Shown in pieces: positions 11,261 through 23,004 of a DNA stretch of 64,000 bases. Positions within the stretch are counted from its first letter, which is position 1. The number at the start of each line of letters is the position of its first letter. The notes beneath the pieces were generated by a model, which was not told where the DNA came from, made no database searches, and saw only the letters and a list, made by a program, of their open reading frames with translations. Made by a program: the position numbers and the translations under genes. The stretch comes from Austropuccinia psidii (lineage: Eukaryota; Basidiomycota; Pucciniomycetes; Pucciniales; Sphaerophragmiaceae): positions 27,154,612-27,218,611 of the forward strand of contig JALGQZ010000011.1 in the NCBI GenBank assembly GCA_023105745.1. Direction: 5' to 3'.

Positions 11261-12357
11261 TAATGACTAAATCTTCTCTTAAAGATAAAAATCATGTTTT
11301 CAACAAAAAATTTGAATTTTGATTTGGAGCGCAACTATTACACATTTAATTGGAGGTAAGGCTTAATAAATATATAGGGAAGTGCATAGATTATTTCTTG
11401 GATTATTTCATTCAAAATATTTTCTTTAAAACTTTTGTATTGTTTTTCATACTTTGAGAGAAAAATATCTCAATTGAATTTGAACATAAAAGTTCAAAAT
11501 TGCATTTGAAATAAAATTTTCCAAAGCACATCATTTGGATTGGTTTGACACCTAAATTCAAATCAGTTAGTATGTCAGCACAGGATTCCAAAATTAGGCG
11601 GCGCTTCATATAACTCCCAAGCTCCCTCATTAAATGTTGGAAAGTATGACTCTGACACCCCCTTCCCGAAATAAGGATAAATTGAGAATATTAGTCAGAG
11701 TTTTGAAAAAAAAGTGAACCAAAGAATTAGGAAAAGGTATTTAGTCTTGCTTCATAAAAAAAAGTTGACATGCTTTGGACTTTCGTTGCATGGCTTTCTC
11801 CCGTGTTTTCAAGATAAAAAGAACGGGGTTGTGTGCCAAGAGGTGTCCGCATGACTTGAAGAGGAAAATAGAAAACGAAGTGTTATGTAATACTTAATGA
11901 ACACCAACGCACAGCTTTTTCTTATAAAAATAGAATGAGCTTCTAAACTTGGAAAAACACCGCCAAGCTCAATCATACTCCAATATGCATTTGATATTAC
12001 AAAATCAACACGTTCGAAGTGCTCTACATTGATGCTTCGTAATCCAAGCGAAAGATCAATTTGTCTAACATCACCAGTGTCAATTTTGAAGGCTTGCCAA
12101 CCAAAGTTGCCATATTTTTATAGAACGCATGATGCGGTATGGTTGGGATATTCGAAAGATAGAAACAATAAAAAGGTTTTTATTACAAAGAATTACGTGT
12201 GCGGATATTTTTGTAATTTTTGTTTCCAAACCATTGAATGGAGCAAGATGACGTAAAAAACCAAGTTAAGGATAAGATTTAGTACATATAACAGAAAGAC
12301 AACAACCAATTTCATCCTGACCAGTGCCTTCGAATAATTGCAATGTAAATGATAATC
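11261..12357. other. Intergenic, downstream flank of sec17
   Basis: Less AT-biased than the flanks. No gene was recognised: the short open frames at 11412-11630 and 12029-12256 show no family features. The last 100 bases or so before 12358 probably hold the sec17 3' UTR, since that gene is on the minus strand. Confidence 0.4.
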
Positions 12358-13567
12358 TCAAAGCAGTCCAGGTTCTTCCTGTATCCCTTTTTTGATATTT
12401 AATAAAATGGCAGTTTTCCAACTATCAAGTTTCATCATTGAGTCAAATTCAGCTACGTGATTGGTAAAGTCTTCCTGATTTCCAGCTTCAACAGCATCAA
12501 TGATGGCTAATAAGAATTTATACTCTCTTTGCTGTACAAAACTCGGGTCCAATTCAGCATACTTTTCCATGGCTCGCTTTGTGCTAACGAGGTCCTGATT
12601 GAAAGCGCAACCCAAATTATAAGCAAGATTATCTAGGCTTTGGCCATAGTTTTTAAAATAACAGCACCAACTTACACCTGCACATAGATGACAAAGGCCA
12701 GCTTTAAAGAGATATTCTTTAACACCGTAACGTGTGAGGGCGTTTGAAAGTGAGTTCTGAGCAACTAGTTCGAAATTAGTAATCGCGAGCGAATATTGCT
12801 CTAATTGGGCAGCAATGTCGGCAGCGTCCTTGTAGCATGCATTTGCAGTTCTGAATCCATTTAAAACAACCCCAAATGAATATCAGCTAGGAAGATTTGA
12901 TGACAGGTAACTCAAAGGGGCATGCTTGACGGCACTTACGCATGAGCGTCCTCTTGGGCGTACCACTCAGCAGCTTGCTGGAAAGCATCGAGGGCGCCTT
13001 GCAAGTCGCCAGCGTCTTGCTGAAATACACGTCCGATGTCTTTCTGGCGATCAGCCGCTTGCCTAAACCGACCCTTTTCCACCAAAATTTCAACTGTACG
13101 ACGTAGGCATGCGATTCCGACTAGAAATGCATTCAGCTAATGAGAGTTAGCGTCACCAAAAATTTAGATGGACATAGGTTATAGCTGGCCGCCGAGATGA
13201 AGAAACCAACGTTCTGGGTTGCATTTATTGTATGATGTAGCAGCCGACCAAAAGTCATTTCCGGCATCATCTTTTTCGCCAAGTTTCAGGCTGCACTCTG
13301 CAGCTTTACAAAATGCGTCGCCACTTTCTTTCCATTTTTTTTCAACTTTGAACTGATTGGCAGCCGCGACATAAAGATCCCGAGCTTCTTCAAGCTTAGA
13401 AGACGAAGATCCACCAAAGCCAAAAAATGAGGAGCTAGAAGAATTCAGCTTTCGATCGGCCTTAGCAAGCGTCCTGGTCGGAATGCCGTCAAATGAAAGC
13501 TATGGTCAGTAATTGGCAAACCTCGGTAGAGATAATGCAAGACTCACTCGCTGGCATTGGAATGCAT
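12358..13567 (-). CDS. sec17: Alpha-SNAP (Sec17), NSF attachment protein
   Basis: Alpha-SNAP recruits the ATPase NSF/Sec18 to SNARE bundles and helps pull them apart after membrane fusion. Five exons on the minus strand: 13567-13548, 13473-13211, 13120-12940, 12850-12676, 12594-12358. Introns are 74-90 bp with GT-AG ends, two of them with GTAAGT donors. Phases agree throughout and give 291 residues, the usual family length. The start is MHSNASETLAKADRKL, with exon 1 only 20 nt. Helical TPR-like repeats are recognisable: FFGFGGSSSSKLEEARDLY, CLRRTVEILVEKGRFRQAA, FQQDAGDLQGALDAF, YFKAGLC-type motif at EYLFKAGLCHLCAG, LVSTKRAMEKYAELDPSF. It ends in a Leu-containing tail (EEPGLL), as the family needs for NSF stimulation. 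The gene looks intact. The donor at 13210 (GTTGGT) is weaker than the others. The symbol follows the yeast name. Confidence 0.93.
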
Positions 13568-15690
13568 GATCAAGTTTTCTATGTAGGATCAATTGACGAC
13601 AGCTGGCTGGAAATGAACAAGTCAGAGTTCGAGATTTGAAAATGGACCTGCTCTGGATCCGGGGCCAACTCCGACCAGGTTTTATGCGCCCAGGATGCTG
13701 TCGAAACCCCGCAGAGCGCTGTCGCCGTCGCCAAGCACAGCGCCAGGGACACTCACTGTTAATGAAATCTAGTCAAAGCTGATGATGGTGGTTGTCAACC
13801 TACCATGAATGGAGAAATTCTCCTTGAGAGCTTCAGTTCATCCAGATCAAAATGAATTAATTAGCCAGAAACTGCTCACAACCAATAAATTCCTACTTTT
13901 CTGGGGTTTTGATGATGAATACTGGAAAAGTCATGATCTAATTTGCTGTTTTTCGCTCTAATTTGGCTTCTTTTGGGGGGGAGGAAGTTGATACTCAAGA
14001 TCTCAAAATAACACAGATTAATTAATTTTGTAGCCTTGAAAATGAAGAACTCCAATGTTCAAACATTCAACCCAAAAAAGCAGATACAAAGTGTGGATTC
14101 AGATTTGAGATAAAGTGAGAGGTTGGACTTTTTTATTAAGATACAAAAAACTTTCTCTAAAAAATCATGAATATTTTCTCTCTTAGAAAGCTGTAAAATA
14201 TTTCTTTTATTTTGGTATTCACTCTTTTGCTTCCGAAAAATCCAAAAGGTTTTAGTAGAGTCAAAGATTTGCAATGAATATTTAAAAGAATACAAATCAT
14301 TTATCTTGATTAGGAATATGTAAGGTTGGAAATGTTATTTAGTAGAGGAAATATTTAGATATTATTATGAAATCATTATTTTACTAAAAAAGGATTATAC
14401 TCTTGAAAAAATGGAAAATTCAAATTTTCAGTTACTTTGGAGCTCATAAAAGGGAAATTTGAAAAACTTGATTCCTACTTTAACTTGATATTCAAAACTT
14501 TCAAGCTCATATAGAAGATCTTTTTATTAATAAAAGCCTTAAGTGGGTTTTTTTTTTCTAAGAATATTTGTAAAATAAATTGTCATCTCCTGTTTATATT
14601 TTGTTTTTCTATCAAATATATGACTTCTAGAATTCTTATTTTTCTATGAATTTGTGTATTCTTTTATGGAGTATTTTTTTCAAAGGATAAAAATGTATAT
14701 TTCTCATCAAAAGAACTTCATGACTAGAAGAAATGGAATAAATTACAAAAATATAAAATAATAAATGTACTAGAAGAGGAATATTATGAAACGCACGAGT
14801 TTAAAATAATCAAAATTATATTGAATAAACTTATTTTTCATTTCAAAATATCTTAAGTAAAATATTGTTAATTGATTTAAGCTACTAAAATAAAACCTTA
14901 AAGAAAAATCCTATCTCTTTGAAATAAAGTAAAAATTCAAAATCCTAAATATTTAAATAAATGGAAATTGAAATCAAATAATTCTTGCTGAATATTTTTT
15001 AATGATGTATAAATTGGTTAGCTTTTATCATAAATTATTAAGTAGTATTCACCACTTACTAATAGTTTATGTGTTGAGTGGGAAAATATTGCTACCCCCC
15101 AAAATTGAACCCACACTCACACCAATGTCTCACCCGATAATGTATCAGATGCATTAATTCATCCAATTGTTGTAAGTTGAAATGTATATACTCCAATAGC
15201 GTTTTATGTAATGGACCTTCTACATAGGCTATCAATTACCACTGTAATAATATCATATATATTTTTATGCTGAACTAATTGAATTTGGAAAAATATATCA
15301 CAAAAAATTATTACTCCAGAAATGATATGATCTGCTAAGAGTGATCAAGTATAATTATAATACTATTAAATACTCACTTAAGCTTCATATATGGCTAAAC
15401 CATTGTCAATTTTCTATCAAAAAAATGACTTTATCCATACTTATATGACTAAATTCACTTTTCTGAGGTTCTTGAAAAAGATTACTTCAGGAATAAAGTT
15501 AGTTAAAGGTAAGTGATTCCAATTAAATGATAAAGATAAGCTTAGGATTGAGATTTTTTGAGGCCCAAAAAAAGTTATTGAAGAAAAACTTGGAGTGGGT
15601 AATTTGAGCAGTATAAGAAAAGAGAATAAAGCTTACTAACCAAAAGGTAAATTAAGCTCTCTACTAGAATTACATATGTACCATTATGCT
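13568..15690. other. Intergenic, upstream of sec17
   Basis: The first 250 bases are GC-richer and probably contain the sec17 promoter and 5' UTR; the rest is AT-rich. No coding frame, tRNA or transposon motif could be supported. The open frame at 14059-14295 has no family features. Confidence 0.4.
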
Positions 15691-15815
15691 GAAAATATGG
15701 ATCTTAAGATCCATCATATGAATGCACTATCAGCTTGCTTAAACCCAAAGATTCTGAAAATATGGATCTTAAAGTCCATCATATGAATGCGTTATCTGCT
15801 TTCTTAAACCCAAAG
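15691..15815 (+). repeat. 65-bp tandem duplication in Copia RT
   Basis: 15691-15750 and 15756-15815 are near-identical (both begin GAAAATATGGATCTTAA and end CTTAAACCCAAAG), separated by ATTCT. The duplicated stretch encodes the LNPK part of the RT fingers, so the duplication arose inside the dead element or just before it died. Confidence 0.85.
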
Positions 15816-16983
15816 GGGAAATATTTATGAAAATTCCTCTGTTTTTACAAAGAAACCATCGTGATAATGTATCTATACTGACACAGTCACTAGAACGTCT
15901 TAAGAAATAAAGCTGCTCCTGGTACATGGACATTTCCAATTTTCTTCAAATAATTTGAATCCTAGAAAAGCAGATCCTTGCTTATTCATCTAATAGCTTA
16001 AAGAATATACTTGCCATGTCTACATTAATGTAAATGATATAACTGCAGCTTTCAATAATATTAAGAGATTTAAGGCACTTATCAACAAATGTTGTTAAAT
16101 TAAAGAATTTTAACCTGCTTCTTTTTTCCTATGTAGCAAGGTAATTTTCAATAAAGAAGGAATAAGCATTTATTTATCGAAATTTTCTCATTTCCATGAA
16201 TTTCTATAATAGTATGGGAGGGTATAATTTAAAACAGTCTCCAATCCAATGGTAACTCATACTATACCTTGTGAATCTAGACCTTGTGAACAGGAATGAT
16301 TTGTTTCAATGAAGAAAAATTATCTGCCGACCACTGGAAGAATAAGCTACCTCCAGGTTTCTAGCAGAGGGGATATTGCTTTTTATCCTCCCAGCTATCC
16401 CAATTCCTGGAAAAACCAGGAATCACTCAGTGGTCCGCCTTCAAAAACCTTTTAAAATATCTTCAAGGCAGACAGAGACCTTTTTTTGGGATAGGAGGCA
16501 AGTCCCTGGATCTGTAAATTTATTGTGATGAAGATTTTTCAAATTCCAAATATAACGGAATGTGAATCAGGGGCTACATGACTATCAATGGAACATCTTT
16601 TATTTCATGGAAGAGAAAAAAACAGACAAAAATCTCAAAATCTTCATGTGAGTCCAAATAAAACGCTCAGTACAATGCTGGTAAAAAAGCTATATGGTGT
16701 TCAAATTTACTGAAATATTTGAGCTCATGCAGGTGTTTCTTCTCAGTATTTACATGGATAATCAAGGTGCAATTAGATTGGTTAAGGATACCCTAATAAA
16801 TTATTGAAAAAAAACATTTTTATAAATTATTTCATTGGAATAAAGAAAAGGTAGCTTCAAATATGTCAATTTTTCAATACATCCCAAAAAGTGACATTCC
16901 AACTAATGGTTTGACAAAGGAATTTCCAAAGCTGGCTCCTTTGTGTTTTTCCAAGGGTCTAGGACTATTGAATCGTAAAAGTC
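15691..16983 (+). pseudogene. Ty1/Copia pol remnant: RT C-terminal part and RNase H
   Basis: Read across frames, the plus strand gives Copia landmarks in order: an APGTWTFPIFFK-like block, ESRKADPCLF, the catalytic region YINVNDITAAF (normally V-D-D; the first Asp is Asn, codon 16033-16035), ISIYLSKFSHFHEFL, then NYLQVSSRGDIAF, the RNase H piece DNQGAIRLVKDTLIN, and SIFQYIPKSDIPTNGLTKE near 16870-16920. Numerous stops and slips break it, so no single long frame remains. Gag, protease, integrase and the 5' LTR are absent. It ends at a purine tract followed by an LTR start, so this is the 3' portion of a Copia element. Confidence 0.8.
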
Positions 16984-17520
16984 AGGGGGAGTGTTAAGAA
17001 AAAAGCTAGTTGGAGGAACTCATAGATCCAACAGTAATATGATATTACTACTCATATAAAGTTATTTATGCTCTGGGAACAATGCAAGCACTCAGAGCAA
17101 TTCCCTCCCAATGAAAGGCTAAAAAGAACTTTGTAATAAGACTCATGTTTTATCCTTAAATATAAAAGAATTTGATGAGCCCTGTCGTTGTTTCCTCATA
17201 AATTAATATTCTTTTTTCTTCTACACCGTTAGGTGTGCTACAGTTGTTGCCATTCCCTCCTGCTTGTCTTACTCATAAGGTGTCAATACCCTATTATCAA
17301 ATTTTCAGTCATTAAATCATTATTTCAAATGAAGCATAATTGACTCTTATTCTTTTTGTCTCCAACACATTTGGGTGTGTTGAATTTGTCTCTTCTCCCT
17401 CCTCCTTGTCTTTGTGCTAAAGTGTTGATACCTTTTTCTCAAACTATTTTTACTGTATTATTTTAGATAATAATAATTTTTTAACTGTTTTTTATATTTA
17501 GAGACTATTCAACAAATATC
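16984..17520 (+). repeat. Copia polypurine tract and 3' LTR (right end uncertain)
   Basis: AGGGGGAG at 16984-16991 is a typical Copia polypurine tract, followed at 16992 by TGTTAAGAAAAAAGC, the usual Copia LTR start. Within it lie TATAAAAG (17160s) and an imperfect internal duplication: about 17205-17300 and 17345-17440 share CTCCTGCTTGTCTT/CTCCTCCTTGTCTT and a GTGTTGATACC-type end. The right boundary is a guess because no second LTR copy is present for comparison. Confidence 0.55.
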
Positions 17521-18794
17521 AACTTTCAAGGAATGCAGCCTAGAATTTTTCAAATGTTGTGGAAATAATTTTTTTTTTGCCATTTTACACTTTATTCAGA
17601 AGGTGGAGTAATATGCTATATGATATCAGCTTAATAACAGATTTTCAGGGGAGTAAAAGGCAGGAGTACCTTATTCTGGGAATGAAATAAAAATATACTG
17701 CTACTTTCTCACCACCAGAAAATAGGTGACTTGACCCTGTTCTGACTATTAGTTCAGCAAAGGTAAACCTACATACACTAAAGGCATTTCTGAACAGATT
17801 CTGAAGTCGGAGGAGCATAAATGATGGTCCACTTGCTTGAAATGTAAAGGACTTAATAATGAACTACAGTCATAATTTTTTTTTGATTTAAAAACATAAT
17901 TACCTATGTGAGTTAATGATTATCATAAATCTCAACAAGATTTTTTATTTGAAAGGAGTTGATAATAAAAGTAATAATGCAAATTTCACGGGACAAATTT
18001 ATTGATGAATCAATTATCTGACGGATAAAAAAACAAACTCAACTTGCAAAGGATAAATTTTAATAAGGAATTAATAAAAATTCAAACGATTTAGCTTTAT
18101 TGATGGATCATTTATTAGATATCTAGGATCCAACTTTGACGGTTGAATGAGTTAAACAGTCCTTTGAGTTAAATTTAGAATTAAAACTAACTTTCTTCTA
18201 GTTGAAATTCAATTTCAGCTATTTTGGACTTAAAATTGAAGAAGACGGTTTCAAAGCTTTGCCTCTCCAAATTATTGTTTTACAACTAAGATTCTTAAAA
18301 CAATGAAGCAAATATTATTTTAATACTAACTGAATTTTTTTATGCATCAACAATTACCAACTTGAATGAAATTTGATAACTAAAGCCATTACTTCAATGC
18401 ACTAGTGCCTTCTATAAGTATCAGTTCATTAATTGTTCAAATAATTGATGAAGATATTTTTTCTACTTGGTTGTATATTATTCATTGTTTCATTGGAAGT
18501 GATTCAGGATATAAACTTTATTTCTTCAGTAACAAAAAAAAATGATGACAAGAGTCAGAATCATAGTCTGATGAAAATAGCCATAAATTTCTTATACTGA
18601 TCAGGTTAAATGACTGTTGATCCTTTTTATAATTGAAATAGTTTCTTCAAGACTTTATTCTTGACATAATATATCATTCATCACAACTTATCAGGTGTGA
18701 AAATTGATATGATCATTAGTGTTTTTTCATATTTTTTACAATTATTTGGTATTTTAATCTGAAATTTCGGCAAAGGAAAAAAAATTAGGATATG
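17521..18794. other. Intergenic AT-rich sequence
   Basis: No coding frame or recognisable transposon domain was seen between the Copia LTR and the left inverted repeat of the Tc1/mariner element. Confidence 0.4.
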
Positions 18795-20928
18795 GCTGGG
18801 CCAAAAATTACAAACAAAAACCAAACAACAATAAATCACTCAATTTCTAATGAAATATTGATATTGTATTTTCCAAGACAAGACTGAGATGAAAAAAGTG
18901 ATGTTGCAAGCTTCATTGACTTAAAAGGAGAAAAAGGGTGAATATTTTTTCTATTAAAGTGCCCTGTATAATAAAATTTGAACTATGCTCAATTTGGGTT
19001 TGGTTTTGCCATTATATCCGCATGATTTGAGATTCAGGTTTTGGGGGTATTAAGCTTGGACAAACCTTTTCTACTGAAACTTTATCTCACCTTATCATTT
19101 TTGTTTTACTTGCTCAATCTTTTTTTTTCATGAATTTCTCAATTTATCAAGTTGGATAATTGTTGTTCCATGATTTTTTTCAGTTCAATTATGATCTCAA
19201 GCTGTCAAACCATTCAGTTTGTAAGGTGAAGTCTATTACCATTGGTATGGTTCCTGGGTTTTCCAATTGGCTTGAGAGATCAATCAAGTTACACTTTATA
19301 GTTCCCTCCAGAAAAGATCCAAGCACTTTTTTCAGGGGGCAGTCAATTTTTTTTGCTCCCCCATCACTACCCCTAATCCCAATTTCTTTATATTTTTTTT
19401 ATCATTTATCTTTTTATTTTTCATTTCTGATCCCATTTTTTTTAAAAAAAATTCTGTCTTTTATTGTTCCTCATTTTTTTCTCAACAACTTCTATTGCTG
19501 TGATTTCCTTTTTTTAAAAAATAAAACCATTCTTGTTTCATTTTTTTGAATTTGTTTTTATTCTCTTTGAATAAAATTCTTGGGTCATTTCGGACTTGTT
19601 CTGACTTTTGAGTAGCTGTCAGATCTATGCTTAACATCATCTTGTCTCCAACCAATCATTGTCAACCATCATAAGATCCAAAATCAAATCGTGTTTTGGG
19701 TTCTCTGCAATGATTCCACTATTTGAAGATAGATCTCATATAACATTTTCAGGTAATATACTCCAATAATTTAGTCAGGTTCTATTTATAATTCTTTTTA
19801 TCAGGCTGCAATCCCTTGATAAAGGAGCTTGGGGTAAAATGGTGGGAATGAGTGCTTCTTGAGCCTCAATGCAAACCATCAGAAAAAATTTAAAAGTATC
19901 ACCAATGACGGTTCATGATACAATTACTTGTGAATGTGGCTGTCTTAAATTGCTACCAATACCAGGAAGACCAAGAAATATCAACAACCAGGATCTTTGC
20001 CAGTTATCCCATGTGGTTCAACATAATCACTGCAAGAAGATAGCTGAAATAAAAAACCTGATTACAATCAATGTCTCCATAAGCACCCTTAACATCTCCA
20101 TTCCCAAGGACCTCAGTAAGAAATCTTGAATTGCTGGCAAGAAGCCTTATCTCTCACCTGTGCAAATGCAACAAAAATTGAACTTCAGACAGAAATATCT
20201 CAACAGGACCATTGAACAATGGTTTAGAATGATTTGGACTTATGAGTTGTCCTTCAAGCCTGGAAAAAGGTTGATGAGGACTCAAGTCTGGCACACACAT
20301 CAGGAGAAGTTGATCTGGAGTAAGTGACTGTTAACAACTGATCTGGCCAAAGTCCAATTATGGTATGGTTGGCTCTCTGTGGGGCCATTCAATCATAACT
20401 TGCTTTCTTACCCCCTGGCCAGCATCCAGAAGTCAAATTCATTTTTAACATTAAAAAAAACAGCCTGCTTCCTTTTTATGATGAAATTATCAATGCTGTA
20501 ATGGCCAAGAATTACAACAAACTTAATCTCATGGAAGATGGAGCTCCTATACATGTGGCTTAAGTAATAAATTATTGGTGAAAATCAAACAAAATCCAAA
20601 AGCTTTAATGGACTGAAAACTCACCTGAATTAGATCTTCTTGAAAATTTATGGTTCAAAATGAAATATATGGTAATAAACCTTTTCAATCCAAAGACAAT
20701 GGAAGAATTGAAGGCAGAAGTAAAATCTGAATAGGAGGGAATTCCATTTTTGAACTTGGAAAATGTGCTTGTGTCTCTGCCCCACTGGATTAAAGCTGTA
20801 GTTAACACAAATGGAGCACCAGTGCAATGGTAAATAAAAAATTATTTGTTTATAAAATCATTAAAGTCTTGTAATAACAAAGTCAAAAATAATTATAAAT
20901 GAAAGTTTATCTGAATTTTTGGGCCAGC
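18795..20928 (+). mobile_element. Tc1/mariner-type DNA transposon, decayed
   Basis: Left end GCTGGGCCAAAAATTA (18795-18810) matches the reverse complement of the right end 20913-20928 (GCTGGCCCAAAAATTC) at 14 of 16 bases. TA follows the right end (20929-20930), the canonical target of this superfamily; at the left the two bases directly before the repeat are TG, with TA just outside them. The length, 2134 bp, fits the superfamily. A decayed plus-strand transposase lies inside. Confidence 0.78.
19815..20833 (+). pseudogene. Tc1-like DDE transposase pseudogene
   Basis: Starts near LDKGAWGKMVGM (19815), then the helix-turn-helix region (IRKNLKVSPMTVHDTI), a GRPR hook (PIPGRPRNINNQDL, 19960s) and a second DNA-binding helix (NVSISTLNISIPKDL). 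The catalytic part follows: FRMIWTYELSF, where the first catalytic Asp of the usual W-D-E is Tyr (20241-20243); LMEDGAPIHVA, with the second Asp kept; and ELDLLENLWFKMKY, with the Glu kept. The tail LVSLPHWIKAVVNTNG ends at a TAA at 20831-20833. Stops and frame changes are scattered through it, so it is inactive. Confidence 0.82.
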
Positions 20929-20930
20929 TA

Positions 20931-22457
20931 TGGCAGTGTGAGAACAGCTACAAAAATGAGAAACCAAAAAAAATATTTGAGTTCCCTCCCAAAAAAAAAG
21001 TCTAACAACCAACCAACCATGAGAAACAAGAAGAAATTAGTTTTGTCAGGCTGAGTCTATGATAAAGTGATAATAATAGTGTATACAACTTCAACTATGA
21101 CTGTTAAGCAGATAAAATGATGATAAAGGAGTTCTTGATTGACATTAAGGGATTTGCTAAAATGATCTAGTGGTGGTAAGTGCTGTTGAAAACCCTGGAT
21201 GCAGCTTTACCAATTGGATTATTATGATCAAGCCTACAATAATTAATATTAGAGTTATAAATGGATATTTTCCAAGAGTATAGCTGTTGTGGAAAGCTGT
21301 ACTATATAGGAATTTAAGAGAAGGATTGGGATGCCTCTTATGGGAAGAAAAAGAGCCTTTTTTATCCTGAAATTGGGTGGAAAGGTCCTCCAGACCACTT
21401 CACATGGAGGAAGTGAATATTGCTCACTTAAGAGAACTGGCTTGTCGTATTAAAAAGCCTGTATGCTCTGTATTGGGCTCAGATGTGGTTTTGAAACCAC
21501 ATCTGGGAAGTTTTCCCCAATACAGGGTTAAAATTTTCATCTGGGGACCACACAGCCCTCTTCTGACATGTATGTCATGTAGAATGCTGTACAGAACCTG
21601 TATAGAACCCCAGTATTGACTAAAATATGAGGTATTGAAGTAAAAAAATCTTCTTTGTCTATTTGACACCTCATAATCATAGCTATGGGATAGTAGCCCA
21701 CAGTAAAGGTGTATTGGCCAAACTTTGGGATTTTAACCTCAAAACTGCTATAGCTTTGTCAGTTTTTGAGGTATGTAGCTCAAATTTGGTTAATTGTGTA
21801 GCCCTGAATGAGATCTACACAATGGTACCTCATTTGGTATGTGTAACTTTCAATATGGCAAGTTTATACCATGTACAAGTTTTGTTATTCAGATATATGA
21901 TCTTCCCAATATCTGTATGAAGCTTGTTTGCCCCATAACTTTTGTTATAGATGAGATATGGTGGAATGAATGGCACCATAAGATATCCCTGATTGTGCTC
22001 TTTCCAAAAAGGCCCCACCTTAAGTATCTCACACTCAAACTGTAGAAGTTGAATCAGAGGTGAATATTTTATTCACTCTTATTTGACCTTACTTTGGCCA
22101 TAGCTTCTGTAGTTTTGGTGTTAGCTCAATTTGGCTAGTACCCTTTGATAGCCCTAATTGAGAGCTTCAATTCTAATACCCATTTTCTGGGGTTAAGCAT
22201 CTTCCTCTGGATTTCAGATGAGTGGTGAAAATTAAGTTTTATGCTAAGCAACAGCTTTGAGCAGGAATAACTTTGTTACTCTTTGTCCTATGATGATAAG
22301 AGTTGTATATTTGGAAAGAGGTAAGTTTCCTCTTTAGTTTGATACCTTATGAGCTGGTTTAGCTCAGCTCCATGTTTTGGTGGTATCTTAGCTTTACCAC
22401 TGGTTTATGGTATTTGGCTGTCATGCTTGTGCTCTAGTTTTGAGTCACAGGCTGACA
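20931..22457 (-). repeat. 3' LTR of Gypsy-3 (left boundary uncertain)
   Basis: The right edge is clear: on the minus strand TGTCAGCCTGTGACTC begins at 22457, directly after a purine tract that follows the pol stop codon. The left edge is unknown because the partner LTR is missing. It must lie at or right of 20931, where the Tc1 element ends. The open frames in both strands here (for example 21377-21619 and 21424-21669) are probably chance frames in LTR sequence. Confidence 0.6.
21468..21525. repeat. Nested inverted repeat (hairpin) in the Gypsy-3 LTR
   Basis: Inner arms CAGATGTGGTTT and AAACCACATCTG (21480-21505) pair perfectly around a 2-base loop. Outer arms CTGTATTGGG (21468-21477) and CCCAATACAG (21516-21525) also pair perfectly. 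Transcribed, this would form a stable stem with a short internal bulge. Confidence 0.85.
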
Positions 22458-22481
22458 TACCCACCCTCCAAAAAAGGCTCA

Positions 22482-22980
22482 TCATTGATGAAACTTTTCA
22501 GCTCTCCAATAGGCCCTGAACATCCTCAGATGAAGGTTCCCATATGGTATGCCATCCTCTGCCAACCATTTATCTTTGTCTGCTGTCTGGTTCCAACATT
22601 CACTGCATTCTTCCCCATCAGTTTAATGATAGTAAAGGATCCCACAAATGAATCTCTCATTTCTTTTGTCCCTTGAGATTATTGAATTTTAGTGTAGACA
22701 CTAACACCTGGTCCCCTTCTTTGAATTCTGGTTACATATGTTTCTTGTCATACCTCTGCTTGATATACTCCTTAGCTTCAGCTATTCACTTTGAAGCTGT
22801 GTCACAAGCTCTCTTCCACATATAATGGAAGTCCTTGGATTTGGGGTGGATAGACAGAAGATTTATCTTCAGGTGATCCACAGGCAACAGGGGGTTCTAC
22901 TCTTTTTCTACCAGTGAGGGTGATTTCCCTGTGGTAGAGTGCTGGCTTGTGTTGTAAGCCAGCTGGACTGCTTCTAGAAG
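22482..22980 (-). pseudogene. Gypsy-3 integrase C-terminus and internally deleted chromodomain
   Basis: The minus strand first reads STLKFNNLKGQKK and FTIIKLMGKNAV, the integrase tail, then jumps within a few bases to NQTADKDKWLAEDGIPYG and HLRMFRAYWRAEKFHQ ending at a TGA (22482-22484). In the other Gypsy elements here the span between those blocks is some 60 or more residues longer, and the first strands of the chromodomain are absent here. This suggests an internal deletion near 22600 as well as stop codons. Confidence 0.65.
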
Positions 22981-23004
22981 TGTAACCTAGTCATGGGTAT
23001 ATCC

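Noticed and set aside
19160..19549. 129-codon plus-strand open frame
   Set aside because: Phe/Leu/Ser-rich translation of T-rich DNA inside the Tc1 element, with no recognisable domain.
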